DNA from: VBAU01 sp036005185
GTDB lineage: Bacteria; Bacteroidota; Bacteroidia; Chitinophagales; Chitinophagaceae
Assembly (NCBI GenBank): GCA_036005185.1
Contig: DASYQS010000002.1
Coordinates: forward strand, 62,001 to 126,000
Reading direction: 5' to 3'
DNA: 64,000 nucleotides
A program made the translations under genes and the position numbers. The notes beneath the pieces are model-generated. The model was not told the DNA's origin, made no database searches, and saw only the letters and a program-made list of their open reading frames with translations. Of this stretch, positions 50,608 to 59,788 are shown piece by piece (position 1 is the stretch's first letter; every line of letters starts with the position of its first letter).

Positions 50608-51075
50608 ATGAAAAATTCTTCTTGTGCTTTATTGCTCGTATTTCTTTCTTTTTTATATAACAGTTCTGCTGCGCAGGCAGCCAGCAGCGACTGCGATAAA
50701 AAACTTTGGAATTTTGTTTGGGAGCCCGAAAGACTTAAAGTGCTCGATAAATGTAAAACTGTAACAGGTATAATTGTAGAAAAAAATGCTGATCCTGATG
50801 GTGATGAACACATGCTGCTAAAACTTGATGCCAGTCAGCAAAATTTGCTGAAGAAAAAAAATTACACAAAAAAAGATGGCAATCTTGTAATCGAAGCTGT
50901 GTGCATCAATCACATTACAAGAAAGGAAGCAAAGGGCATTTGCAAAGGTTATATCAATCATGTACAGCTTCCAAATGTAGGAGACCATGTAAAAGTTACA
51001 GGAAGTTATGTGCTTGATTCACATAACGGCTGGACTGAAATTCATCCGATCACTAAAGTGGAAATTTTTAAATAA
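50608..51075 (+). CDS. Secreted hypothetical protein with OB-like C-terminal region
   Basis: A 155-residue protein with a signal peptide (ending near AAQAAS). The mature part begins with Cys-containing DCDKKLWNFVWEPERLKVLD and contains CKTVTGIIVEKNADPDGDEH. The last segment VGDHVKVTGSYVLDSHNGWT followed by EIHPITKVEI resembles the OB-type fold seen in short exported proteins and in bacterial DNA-binding relatives. Function is unknown. It is convergent with the GH20 gene; the stops are 4 bases apart. Confidence 0.78.
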   Translation: MKNSSCALLLVFLSFLYNSSAAQAASSDCDKKLWNFVWEPERLKVLDKCKTVTGIIVEKNADPDGDEHMLLKLDASQQNLLKKKNYTKKDGNLVIEAVCINHITRKEAKGICKGYINHVQLPNVGDHVKVTGSYVLDSHNGWTEIHPITKVEIFK

Positions 51076-51079
51076 AAAA

Positions 51080-53002
51080 TCATTTTGTTTTGTCTGCCCT
51101 TTTTCTCAATTCTGCAACTGGCATGGTGATCATTCTTCCGATTGGTTTTCTGTTGCGGTAAGTGATGACTTTTAAATTTGAAGCATCTTTGGGAATAATT
51201 AATGGCTGTGAGTATTCCGGATAAAAGTTATCGGGAAATGAATTGTCGAAGCTGTAATGAATATGCAGTCCTTCCACTTCCGTGCTCATTTCAACCACTA
51301 CCTCGTCTTTCATGTTTTTTGTCGCTTTAAAAATAGGATCGTACATGCTAGGTGCATACTTCTTTTCTGCAACATCAAATCGCTCAAATTGTTTTTCCAC
51401 TCTTTTTACAAAATCATTCCAATTCCGTTTTCCTTTTGGTGACCACACGGCTTCGGAAATGGCAAAAGCCCTTGGCCATACCATATATTGCAAATGCCGC
51501 ATATTATAAACTTGCTCAGTCCACAGATTGCCTTGTCCTCCTTTAATGTATTTTGCATCTACACCATCGGGAACGGGTTCAAATTCATAAGTCTTCTTTA
51601 AACGCAGCGATTCATATACCGGTGGCTCAATAATAGCATCACCTTGCATATAATCTAAATAAGCATGAGTAGTTGGGCTCATCACAACTTGGTGACCCAT
51701 TTTTGCTGCTTCAATCCCACCCTTCGTTCCTCTCCAACTCATCACTGCGGCATTTGGCGCCAATCCTCCTTCGAGTATTTCGTCCCAACCGATTATCTTT
51801 TTCCCTTTTGATTCAACAATTTTTTCTACTCTTTTTTCAAAATAACTTTGCACCTCATCCATCGTTTTCAAATTTTCTTTTTTCATAAGGTCCTTTATCT
51901 GCGAGCTTTTTTCCCAAAAGTTCTTGGCACATTCATCACCTCCAACATGAATGTATTCAAAAGGAAAAAGCTGTGCTACTTCTGTAAAAACTTTATCAAG
52001 GAATGTATAAGCATTTTCATTAGCGGGGCAAATAGTATTATCAATTAACGCATAAAAATGACCGTTGGGCGGCCATTCCATAATTTTTTCGCCAGAACGC
52101 ACTTTGTATTTATCGGCGCCTGGTGTACAAGAGAGCTCAGAATAAGAAGCAATAGCTGCAAGGCTATGTCCTGGCACATCTATCTCAGGAAGAATATTAA
52201 CAAACCTGTCTTTTGCATATTGCACCAATTCTTTGATATCCTCCTGTGTATAAAATCCGCCGTAATCTCTTGGCTCATCAGCAGGGGGCGAAAAATTTCC
52301 AAATGTTCCAACCTTTTTAACATTCCATGCACCAACCGATGTAAGTTTGGGCAAGGCTTTAATTTCAACTCTCCATCCTTCGTCATTGCTTAGAGTGAGA
52401 TGCAACATGTTATATTTATACTTAACCATCTCATCAATGAAATATTTTACCTCTTGTTTAGTAAAAAAATGGCGCACCACATCAAACATCAATCCCCGCC
52501 AGCCAAAACGCGGATGGTCTATAATTTCTACTGCAGGAATGGTCCATTTAATATTTTTTTCGACGTTTTTACTTTCTATCTCTTTTGGCAATAATTGCAA
52601 AAGGGTTTGCACACCATAAAACAATCCGGCTGGTTTATTGGCTAATAGTGTTACGGCGTTTGAGGAAACTGAAAGTTTATATCCTTCATCTCCTAATGCT
52701 TGATCTGCTGTCGTTAAAAGAATTAATTGGATCGCAGAAGGGGAAACCGGATTAAATCTATTCGTGACAGGCATTTTAAATCCCGTTGGTATTGCAATAG
52801 CCTTAGAAAGAAAATTAGCAACCCTGCTTGCATCAGTGTTTGAACTAGCCACTTCAATTGAGGTTTTTTCCGTTAACAAAAATGAACCGGTCTTTGGAGT
52901 TATTGAAACAGGTTGAGGAACTATACTGATGTTTGAGCTTGACTGAGCCAAAAGAAATAAGCTATTTCCGAGAAAAATGAATGTTGCAAGCAATCTTTTC
53001 AT
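51080..53002 (-). CDS. GH20 beta-N-acetylhexosaminidase
   Basis: A 640-residue secreted glycosidase (signal peptide ending near LLAQ). Domains: an N-terminal GH20b domain (about 25-150), the TIM-barrel GH20 catalytic domain (about 150-500) with HVGGDECAKNFWEKS carrying the Asp-Glu catalytic pair near residue 350, and a C-terminal beta-sandwich like chitobiase domain IV (about 540-630). Substrate-assisted catalysis releases terminal GlcNAc or GalNAc from glycans or chitin oligomers. It is divergent from a Crp-type regulator. Confidence 0.94.
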   Translation of the reverse strand: MKRLLATFIFLGNSLFLLAQSSSNISIVPQPVSITPKTGSFLLTEKTSIEVASSNTDASRVANFLSKAIAIPTGFKMPVTNRFNPVSPSAIQLILLTTADQALGDEGYKLSVSSNAVTLLANKPAGLFYGVQTLLQLLPKEIESKNVEKNIKWTIPAVEIIDHPRFGWRGLMFDVVRHFFTKQEVKYFIDEMVKYKYNMLHLTLSNDEGWRVEIKALPKLTSVGAWNVKKVGTFGNFSPPADEPRDYGGFYTQEDIKELVQYAKDRFVNILPEIDVPGHSLAAIASYSELSCTPGADKYKVRSGEKIMEWPPNGHFYALIDNTICPANENAYTFLDKVFTEVAQLFPFEYIHVGGDECAKNFWEKSSQIKDLMKKENLKTMDEVQSYFEKRVEKIVESKGKKIIGWDEILEGGLAPNAAVMSWRGTKGGIEAAKMGHQVVMSPTTHAYLDYMQGDAIIEPPVYESLRLKKTYEFEPVPDGVDAKYIKGGQGNLWTEQVYNMRHLQYMVWPRAFAISEAVWSPKGKRNWNDFVKRVEKQFERFDVAEKKYAPSMYDPIFKATKNMKDEVVVEMSTEVEGLHIHYSFDNSFPDNFYPEYSQPLIIPKDASNLKVITYRNRKPIGRMITMPVAELRKRADKTK

Positions 53003-53123
53003 ATTAAAAAATTAAGTCGTTAAGATACGAATAGGAAATTAATCAAATGATGACTTATTTACTCTACAACGAACAGACAATTAGATCGACATCATTTATT
53101 AAATTCGCAGTAACCAACAGATC

Positions 53124-53705
53124 ATGTTTGAAGTTCTGCGTGCATATTTTGAAAATAGCTTCCCCGTTACAGAAGAAAGTTTTGCATTGATAAAATCGAT
53201 TCTTGTTCCGAAAACAATGACGAAGGGAGACATACTACTTCGCGAAGGTGAAGTAGCAAAATATGGAGCCTTTGTAGCCAAAGGAATGTTGCGCAGCTAT
53301 GTGATAGATAATAAAGGCAAAGAGCATATTATACAATTTGCTCCTGAAAACTGGTGGATCAGCGACAAAACAGGTCTTACAGACGGATCACCATCCACAT
53401 TTTTTATAGATGCCATTGAAGATTCAGAAATCTTGCTGATTGATATGAAAGGACACCTTACTCTGATTGAAAAACTTCCGGGCTATGCCGCCTCATTTCG
53501 TACCGGAATACAAAAGCGCACCGCTGCTAAAGACCAACGTATCGTAGCGTCTCTCACAGAAACCGCGAAAGAACGATATAATGATTTTTTGAAAACTTAT
53601 CCTACCATAGCTCAACGTGTGCCTCAACACATGCTCGCTTCTTATCTGGGCATTACTCCTGAAACTGTAAGCCGAATACGCAAGCAGGCATCCCGAAAAA
53701 AATAA
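53124..53705 (+). CDS. Crp/Fnr-family transcriptional regulator
   Basis: A 193-residue protein. Residues about 15-110 form the cyclic-nucleotide-binding beta-roll (KGDILLREGEVAKYGAFVAK, GMLRSYVIDNKGKEHIIQF). The C-terminal helix-turn-helix contains VPQHMLASYLGITPETVSRI. No Cys cluster for oxygen sensing is seen, so it is not FNR itself. It is divergent from the GH20 gene, 121 bases away, and may control it. A TAAATTCG promoter-like element is present upstream. Confidence 0.9.
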   Translation: MFEVLRAYFENSFPVTEESFALIKSILVPKTMTKGDILLREGEVAKYGAFVAKGMLRSYVIDNKGKEHIIQFAPENWWISDKTGLTDGSPSTFFIDAIEDSEILLIDMKGHLTLIEKLPGYAASFRTGIQKRTAAKDQRIVASLTETAKERYNDFLKTYPTIAQRVPQHMLASYLGITPETVSRIRKQASRKK

Positions 53706-53936
53706 TTTTTCCCCGAATTGTGACTACCTCACGGTTGGATTATATTTTGCCACATCTGCTTTTTAAAAACACCGTTTTACCTAGCTAAAATTTCTCTTTA
53801 TTTCTATTTGACCCAATTTTATTCAAGTTCTTATTATGAAGCTAGGCTAACGACACGTTGCTTTTGCTTTTTGATCTAGGTCAATGGATGGGGCTTAATG
53901 CATCAGTTAGCTTTGCTCCCATCAAAAATCAAAAAC

Positions 53937-54320
53937 ATGAAACAGAAAAGGAAAAATATCTTGAAATGGTTCCCTTCGGTGATCGCTGGCCTTCTTATTT
54001 TGGTATCAGCAAGTATGAAACTGGCATCGATGCCACAGTTAGTTGAAGTATATTCCCAGATTGGGTTAGTGGAATATATAAAAATTCTTGGAGTAGCCGA
54101 GCTATTATTCGTTATAGCATTCCTAATCTCTCGCACAATGAAGCTTGGCTTTCTTTTACTCACAGCTTATTTTGGCGGGGCTATGGCCGTTGAATTATCA
54201 CATGGAAATATTTTCATTTTTCCTGCAATCATTCTTACCCTTATCTGGATAGCCGCCTTTCTTCGTGACCCGTCTATTTTTAAACCTTTTCAAAAACAAA
54301 AGCAATTATTATCTGCTTAA
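53937..54320 (+). CDS. DoxX-like membrane protein
   Basis: The start MKQKRKNILKWFPSVIAGLL at 53937 is chosen; a longer frame from 53898 has no support. The 127-residue protein has four membrane helices (about 10-30, 45-65, 70-90 and 95-113) and the DoxX-type start followed by GVAELLFVIAFLISRTMKLG. The family is linked to thiosulfate oxidation in archaea, though most bacterial members are uncharacterised. A TTG-N20-TATATTTTG promoter-like element lies upstream near 53718. Confidence 0.85.
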   Translation: MKQKRKNILKWFPSVIAGLLILVSASMKLASMPQLVEVYSQIGLVEYIKILGVAELLFVIAFLISRTMKLGFLLLTAYFGGAMAVELSHGNIFIFPAIILTLIWIAAFLRDPSIFKPFQKQKQLLSA

Positions 54321-54344
54321 TTAGTAAAGCTGAAAACAAATAAA

Positions 54345-55106
54345 ATGAAAAACATCATCGAAAAAATAGAAATAGACAACTCGACTTGGTTTAAAACTTG
54401 GTTTAACTCATCCTTATATCACAGCCTGTACGCCCATCGCGACGAGAATGAAGCGGCCAAGTTTATTGATACACTCATAGAAGAATTGAAACCTCAACCA
54501 GGCGCGTCTATGCTTGATTTAGGCTGTGGAAATGGAAGGCATAGCAAATGCCTAGCCGGAAAAGGATTTGATGTAACAGGAATAGATCTCGCTTCCTCCA
54601 GCATTAAAACAGCAAAAAAATTTGAATCCGCTTCACTACATTTTTTCCGGCACGATATGCGAGTGCCTTTTGGTAAAAATCATTTCGATTACATTTTTAA
54701 TTTTTTTACCAGCTTTGGATATTTTGAAACGGAAGAAGAAAACAATAAGGTTATCGATAATATTTCTACTGCACTTAAACCTGGTGGCACATTGCTGCTT
54801 GATTATATAAATACGCAATATTCAGAAGACCATCTTGTAGCTGAAGAACAAAAAGAAATTGACGGAATCATTTATAGCATTGCCCGTTGGACTAACGATA
54901 AGTACTTTTTTAAGAAAATTATTGTCGAAACACTCCACAGGGATGAATCACATGTGGAGAAAGTTGCTAAATTGGAGCTTGATGATTTTGACTATATGCT
55001 TAATCGTCACGGCCTCGAAATTCAAAGAATATATGGTGATTATTTTTTGAATAGCTATAAAAGGAAAACATCACCACGTTTAATTATCCTGGCAAAAAAG
55101 TCATAA
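54345..55106 (+). CDS. Class I SAM-dependent methyltransferase
   Basis: A 253-residue protein with motif I MLDLGCGNGRHSKCLAGKGF near residue 60 and the following acidic residue in DVTGIDLAS. Motif II-like FDYIFNFFTSFGYFE follows near 116, then the post-motif ALKPGGTLLLDYIN. The N-terminus has an extra helix. The substrate is unknown; the fold is of the type that methylates small molecules. It lies 24 bases after the DoxX-like gene and ends at a strong bidirectional terminator. Confidence 0.9.
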   Translation: MKNIIEKIEIDNSTWFKTWFNSSLYHSLYAHRDENEAAKFIDTLIEELKPQPGASMLDLGCGNGRHSKCLAGKGFDVTGIDLASSSIKTAKKFESASLHFFRHDMRVPFGKNHFDYIFNFFTSFGYFETEEENNKVIDNISTALKPGGTLLLDYINTQYSEDHLVAEEQKEIDGIIYSIARWTNDKYFFKKIIVETLHRDESHVEKVAKLELDDFDYMLNRHGLEIQRIYGDYFLNSYKRKTSPRLIILAKKS

Positions 55107-55128
55107 CTGTTTTTCATTGTAAGTATAT

Positions 55129-55158
55129 AAAAAAACCGGGCTGCGTACCCGGTTTTTA
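55129..55158. terminator. Bidirectional rho-independent terminator
   Basis: A perfect 10-base stem (AAAAACCGGG pairing with CCCGGTTTTT) with a 7-base loop is flanked by A and T runs. It serves both the plus-strand methyltransferase gene and the convergent lipoprotein gene. Confidence 0.93.
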
Positions 55159-55175
55159 AAAAAGATCAGTTTACT

Positions 55176-55715
55176 TTATTTTTTCATTTTCGTAGTGTCC
55201 ATTTTATTCTTACCCATTGATTGCATTTGCTGCATCATTTTGCCAAAATCCCGCATATCCATAAATTCCCAATGTTCGGTAATTTTTCCGTCTCTGCATT
55301 TTACAGCTTCAATGGCCTGCATATCATAAGGCCCCGGTGGCATTCCCATGGCTCCATTGCTGGTGCCTGTAAAACGCATCCAGGTGAATACATAATCATT
55401 ATCGGCAATTTCCTTGATCGTTTCCTGCTTCATGTCCGTAAAACTTGTATGTACCATGTTAATCATCGCTTTCAGGCTGTCTTTTCCTTTCACATCGCCG
55501 TGATCTGTATGATCCACAAAATCATCTGCGATGACACTATCTACCCCACTTGCATCGCCGGTTTCAAAAGCTTTACTGACTACGTGTGATGCATCAAGAT
55601 TTTTTTGTACTTGTGAATTGGTCTCTTTTTCAGAGGAAGAAGCAGTTGTACCACTATTACACGAAAAACAAAACCAAAGTAAAACCGCCGAAATCGCAAA
55701 AAGAATCTTTTTCAT
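55176..55715 (-). CDS. Exported NTF2-like lipoprotein
   Basis: A 179-residue protein. The N-terminus MKKILFAISAVLLWFCFSCN is a lipoprotein signal (lipobox FCFSC). A Ser/Thr/Glu-rich linker precedes an NTF2-like / SnoaL fold (VVSKAFETGDASGVDSVIAD, then YVFTWMRFTGTSNGAMGMPP and ECKDGKITEHWEFMDM-type strand). These act as polyketide-cyclase-like or ligand-binding domains. The terminal part is Met/Gln/Lys-rich. The role is unknown. Confidence 0.85.
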   Translation of the reverse strand: MKKILFAISAVLLWFCFSCNSGTTASSSEKETNSQVQKNLDASHVVSKAFETGDASGVDSVIADDFVDHTDHGDVKGKDSLKAMINMVHTSFTDMKQETIKEIADNDYVFTWMRFTGTSNGAMGMPPGPYDMQAIEAVKCRDGKITEHWEFMDMRDFGKMMQQMQSMGKNKMDTTKMKK

Positions 55716-55912
55716 AAATATTTATTTTGGTTAAGGAATTAAATAACTAAAGGGCGGCTAGCATGTCTTCACAAAGAGGGGTGTTAAGTTAACGGTAGTT
55801 TCTGATTTGGTAAAATCTTTTTGTATAATAGAAATAAATTGCATATTAGTTTTTACGTTTTTCTTTTAAAACTGTTGTCAACCATTTTTTTACCTTTTCA
55901 TAAATTAGGGAT

Positions 55913-57040
55913 ATGAAAAAAATCTTTTTTCCCCTTGTTTTTCTTTTTTTCGTTTTAAATGCAGGACTTTGTTTTGCCAACCCTGTTAATGACCATCCCA
56001 CTTTAGCTATCGGTGCAAAAGCGCCGGCTTTTTCATTAAAAGCTATCGATGGAAAAACTTACACTTTAGCTTCATTCAACAAGTACAAAATCCTCGTCAT
56101 TGTATTTACCTGCAATCACTGCCCTACAGCTCAAGCTTATGAAGATCGAATCATTCAATTAGCGAGAGATTATCAACCAAAAAATGTTGCCATTGTGGCT
56201 GTTAATCCAAATGATCCCACTGCTGTTCGATTGGACGAGCTGGGCTATACTGATGTGGGTGATTCCTTTGCAGAAATGAAATTAAGGGCTACTCAAAAAA
56301 AATTTAATTTCCCTTATTTGTATGATGGCGGACAGGCAATGGCAAGGGCTTATGGGCCTGTCGCGACGCCACATGTTTTTATTTTTGATAAAGAAAGAAA
56401 ACTTCGATACCAGGGACGTATTGACGATGTAGAAAAGCCAACAAAAACTCCTACCACTTTAGATACACGGAATGCCATTGAGGAGTTATTACAGAACAAA
56501 GATGTAACAATAAAAACCACCAAAGTTTTTGGCTGCTCGATAAAATGGGCTGAAAAAAAAGACTGGGTAAAAAAAGGATTTGAAGATTGGGCGAAGGAGC
56601 CTGTTAGCTTGGAGCAGATAGATGAAACTGGAGTGAAGGATCTGATAAAAAATAATTCCGGAAAGCTGCGTTTGATCAATATATGGGCTACTTGGTGCGG
56701 GCCCTGTATTGTTGAGTTTCCTGAATTTGTTACCATTAACCGCATGTACCGTGGAAGGGATTTTGAATTTATTAGCATTTGCCTTGATGACATGGCCAAA
56801 AAAGATAAAGCACTGAGCTTTTTAAAAGCAAAGCAGGCCTCCAATAAAAATTACATCTTTAATATTGATAATAAGTACAGTTTGATCGAAGCGGTTGATC
56901 CTAAATGGCAGGGCGCATTGCCATACACGGTAATTGTAGAGCCCGGTGGAAAGATTGTATATGCCAGACAAGATATGATTGATCCCTCCAAAATAAAAAA
57001 GCTGATTGTGGATAATCCGCTGATAGGCAGATACTATTAA
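55913..57040 (+). CDS. Double thioredoxin-fold protein: peroxiredoxin-like plus TlpA-like
   Basis: A 375-residue exported protein (signal peptide ending near GLCFA). The N-terminal domain (about 28-185) is a redoxin/AhpC-like fold with FTCNHCPTAQAYED near residue 64; the CNHC pair matches CxxC. The C-terminal domain (about 225-370) is TlpA/ResA-like with WATWCGPCIVEFPEF near 257. Fusion of the two suggests the first domain passes electrons to the second. It likely acts in periplasmic thiol or peroxide handling. Confidence 0.9.
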   Translation: MKKIFFPLVFLFFVLNAGLCFANPVNDHPTLAIGAKAPAFSLKAIDGKTYTLASFNKYKILVIVFTCNHCPTAQAYEDRIIQLARDYQPKNVAIVAVNPNDPTAVRLDELGYTDVGDSFAEMKLRATQKKFNFPYLYDGGQAMARAYGPVATPHVFIFDKERKLRYQGRIDDVEKPTKTPTTLDTRNAIEELLQNKDVTIKTTKVFGCSIKWAEKKDWVKKGFEDWAKEPVSLEQIDETGVKDLIKNNSGKLRLINIWATWCGPCIVEFPEFVTINRMYRGRDFEFISICLDDMAKKDKALSFLKAKQASNKNYIFNIDNKYSLIEAVDPKWQGALPYTVIVEPGGKIVYARQDMIDPSKIKKLIVDNPLIGRYY

Positions 57041-57066
57041 TAAAGAGGTGAATCATGAAATTATTA

Positions 57067-57103
57067 CCAGTTCCCAGTTTCCAGTTTCCGGTAACCGGAA
57101 ACT
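57067..57103. repeat. Heptad-period tract with 10-base palindrome arms
   Basis: Five 7-base units begin with CC (first CCAGTTC, next CCAGTTT), ending in CCGG-type units. The last part forms AGTTTCCGGT / ACCGGAAACT around one base. It lies between the thioredoxin-fold gene and the next gene. Confidence 0.65.
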
Positions 57104-57155
57104 AAAACTAGATTTCAATTCTTATCCTTACATTTAAGGCCCAAAAAAAATTTGT

Positions 57156-57656
57156 ATGAAATCCTTTTCAAAAAAACTATTAGCCTTTTTATTTGCTCCT
57201 GCGCTTTTTTTATCTTTTACTTCAATGCCGGACAAGGTAAATTTTTCCGGAGAGTGGAAATTGAATGAAGGGAAGAGTGATCTGGGCCAATTTGCCGCCT
57301 TTGCTCCACGCAAAATTAAAGTGGAACAGAAAGATGATGCCATCACCATAGCAAAAACTTCTCCTTCTTTTAATGGCGATGATGTTACTATTTCAGAGAC
57401 TCTACCGTTTGATGGTAAAGAAGTAGAAACAACGATATTTGGTAATTCAAAAAGAAAAGCATCTGCAAAATGGTCGGATGACGGACAAACCCTTACCATC
57501 ACCTTTAATCTCTTGCTAGATTTTAATGGGCAAACAAATGAGGTGAAAGGAACTGAAACATGGACCCTTGGTGATGGTGGCAAAACTCTCGTATCACAAA
57601 ATAATTCCACTTCGTCTTTTGGTGATCTTGCGGCTAAAGGTATTTATGAGAAATAA
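57156..57656 (+). CDS. Secreted lipocalin-like hypothetical protein
   Basis: A 166-residue protein with a signal peptide (ending near SFTSM). The mature part is beta-rich with repeated strands (VNFSGEWKLNEGKSDLGQF, then SAKWSDDGQTLTITFNL and TETWTLGDGGKTLV). This resembles a lipocalin-like or DUF-type barrel common in Bacteroidota. No ligand known. It precedes htpG on the same strand by 211 bases, with a separate promoter region between. Confidence 0.78.
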   Translation: MKSFSKKLLAFLFAPALFLSFTSMPDKVNFSGEWKLNEGKSDLGQFAAFAPRKIKVEQKDDAITIAKTSPSFNGDDVTISETLPFDGKEVETTIFGNSKRKASAKWSDDGQTLTITFNLLLDFNGQTNEVKGTETWTLGDGGKTLVSQNNSTSSFGDLAAKGIYEK

Positions 57657-57817
57657 AAAGTTTGAAGCCTAAGTCTGTTCGGTTTTTCAAATCGAGCAGA
57701 TTATTTTTTTGCTCGAGCCGTCAAATAGCCAGAATAGTCCATTCAACTGCAGAGGTTGTGACAACGATCTTAACTGTTTATCCCAGTTTGTCTGTCATTC
57801 TGGCGAATTTTCCTTTT

Positions 57818-57833
57818 TGGAACGACCCTTGTC
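57818..57833 (+). promoter_or_regulatory. Candidate sigma-54-like promoter of htpG
   Basis: TGGAACGACCCTTGTC fits the -24/-12 layout (GG then GT 10 bases later; consensus GC), 35 bases before the start codon. A TGTCATTCTGGCGA segment lies 20 bases upstream. Two key mismatches make this tentative. Confidence 0.3.
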
Positions 57834-57867
57834 ATTTTGCGACTGAATTAAAAAATAATTATTACCC

Positions 57868-59751
57868 ATGGTACAGGAAAAAGGAACCATTTCCATTAAT
57901 ACAGAGAATATTTTCCCTATTATTAAAAAGTTTTTGTATTCAGATCATGAGATCTTTTTGCGCGAGTTGGTAAGCAATGCAGTAGATGCGACGCAAAAAA
58001 TAAAACGGCTTAGCTCATTGGGTCATTACAATAAAGATCTTGGTGAACTGAGAGTAAGGATAGCTGTTGATGCCCAAGCAAAAACCATTACGGTTTCCGA
58101 CAACGGCATTGGGATGACAGCCGATGAGATCAAAAAATATATCAATCAAATCGCTTTTTCAGGGGCTACAGAATTCATTGAAAAATTTCAGGAAGCCAAA
58201 GATGCCAATGAGATCATCGGCCAGTTTGGCCTTGGGTTTTACTCTGCATTTATGGTTGCGGACAAAGTTGAAATTCAAACTTTGTCGTATCAAGATGGCG
58301 CTGAACCTGCCAAATGGATATGCGATGGCAGCACTTCTTTTGAGATTACAGAAGGCAACCGTACGGAAAGAGGAACTGATGTGATTTTATATATCAATGC
58401 AGAATCAGAGGAATTTTTGCAGGAACACCGTGTCAGCGAGCTGTTGAACAAATATGCAAAGTTTTTACCCGTGCCTGTGCAATTCGGGACAAAAAAGGAG
58501 TCGGAACCTGATGGAGAAGATGCAGATGGCAAGCCAAAATATAAAACCGTTGAAGTTGACAATATCATCAACAATACTAATCCTATCTGGACAAAAGCAC
58601 CTTCCGATCTGAAAGATGAGGATTATCTTGAGTTTTATCGGGAATTATATCCTTTTTCTGAAGAGCCGCTGTTTTGGATCCACCTTAATGTAGATTTTCC
58701 GTTTCATCTTACCGGTGTATTGTATTTTCCAAAACTGAAAAACGATTTTGAGATACAAAAAAACAAGATCAAGCTTTTCAGCAGGCAAGTGTTTATTACC
58801 GATGAGGTGAAAGATATCGTTCCGGAATTTTTAATGCTATTGCATGGCGTAATTGATTCACCTGACATTCCTTTAAATGTGAGCCGCTCTTTTTTACAGG
58901 CTGACAGCAATGTAAAAAAGATCAATAGTTACATCTCTCGGAAGGTTGCTGATAAGTTGCAAGAACTGTTTAAAAAAGACCGCAAAGGATATGAAGAGAA
59001 ATGGAATGATATAGGCTTGTTTGTAAAATTCGGCGCTATTTCAGACGAGAAGTTTTATGAAAAGGCAAAAGATTTTTTATTACTCACCAATACAAACAAC
59101 GAACATTATACGCTGGAAGAATACAAGGCTAAAGTAAAGGACTTTCAAACCGACAAAGATGGAAACCTTGTTTATCTGTACAGTTTTGATGCGGAACGCC
59201 AGCATAGCTATGTGCAAGCAGCTAATAAAAAAGATTACGATGTTTTACTGATGAATTCACCCATCGACACGCATTTTATCCATCAGTTGGAAATGAAGTT
59301 GGAAAAAACTTCACTGAAAAGAGTTGATGCTGATGTATTGGATAAGCTGATCGTAAAAGAAGATACAGCCAAACATGAATTAACAGAAGATGAAATAAAA
59401 AAGCTTAAAGACATATTTGATAAAGCGATCAACAATCCAACTATGAAAGTAGAGATAGAGAATCAGTCGGCTGAAGCAATGCCCGTAACGGTGACAATGG
59501 AAGAATGGATGCGCCGCATGAAAGATATGTCCAAATTAGGTGGAGGCATGGGCTTCTATGGCTCGATGCCTGACAATTATAAAGTATCGATCAATGCTAA
59601 TCACAAACTCGTTTCTAAAATTTTGCAAGCCGAGGAAACAAAACAAACGGAAATGGCCAAACAGGCATTTGATCTAGCCTTATTAGCTCAGGGCATGTTG
59701 AAAGGTGCTGATCTTACCGCTTTTGTTGAAAGAAGTGTAGAAATAATTTAA
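57868..59751 (+). CDS. htpG: Hsp90-family chaperone HtpG
   Basis: A 627-residue cytoplasmic ATP-dependent chaperone, near the usual bacterial length. N-terminal GHKL ATPase motifs: LRELVSNAVDATQK near residue 29, VSDNGIGMTADEIKKY near 79, and GQFGLGFYSAFMVAD near 115. The middle domain has the catalytic-loop Arg in DSPDIPLNVSRSFLQ near 332. The C-terminal dimerisation domain is complete. Upstream sequence may hold a non-housekeeping promoter, in line with heat-shock control. Confidence 0.97.
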   Translation: MVQEKGTISINTENIFPIIKKFLYSDHEIFLRELVSNAVDATQKIKRLSSLGHYNKDLGELRVRIAVDAQAKTITVSDNGIGMTADEIKKYINQIAFSGATEFIEKFQEAKDANEIIGQFGLGFYSAFMVADKVEIQTLSYQDGAEPAKWICDGSTSFEITEGNRTERGTDVILYINAESEEFLQEHRVSELLNKYAKFLPVPVQFGTKKESEPDGEDADGKPKYKTVEVDNIINNTNPIWTKAPSDLKDEDYLEFYRELYPFSEEPLFWIHLNVDFPFHLTGVLYFPKLKNDFEIQKNKIKLFSRQVFITDEVKDIVPEFLMLLHGVIDSPDIPLNVSRSFLQADSNVKKINSYISRKVADKLQELFKKDRKGYEEKWNDIGLFVKFGAISDEKFYEKAKDFLLLTNTNNEHYTLEEYKAKVKDFQTDKDGNLVYLYSFDAERQHSYVQAANKKDYDVLLMNSPIDTHFIHQLEMKLEKTSLKRVDADVLDKLIVKEDTAKHELTEDEIKKLKDIFDKAINNPTMKVEIENQSAEAMPVTVTMEEWMRRMKDMSKLGGGMGFYGSMPDNYKVSINANHKLVSKILQAEETKQTEMAKQAFDLALLAQGMLKGADLTAFVERSVEII

Positions 59752-59788
59752 TTGTAAACTTTTAACCTGCACTTACAAAACGAAAAAG

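Noticed and set aside
53858..54046. Frame overlapping the DoxX-like gene
   Set aside because: Out of frame with a clear four-helix membrane protein on the same strand and without a family match.
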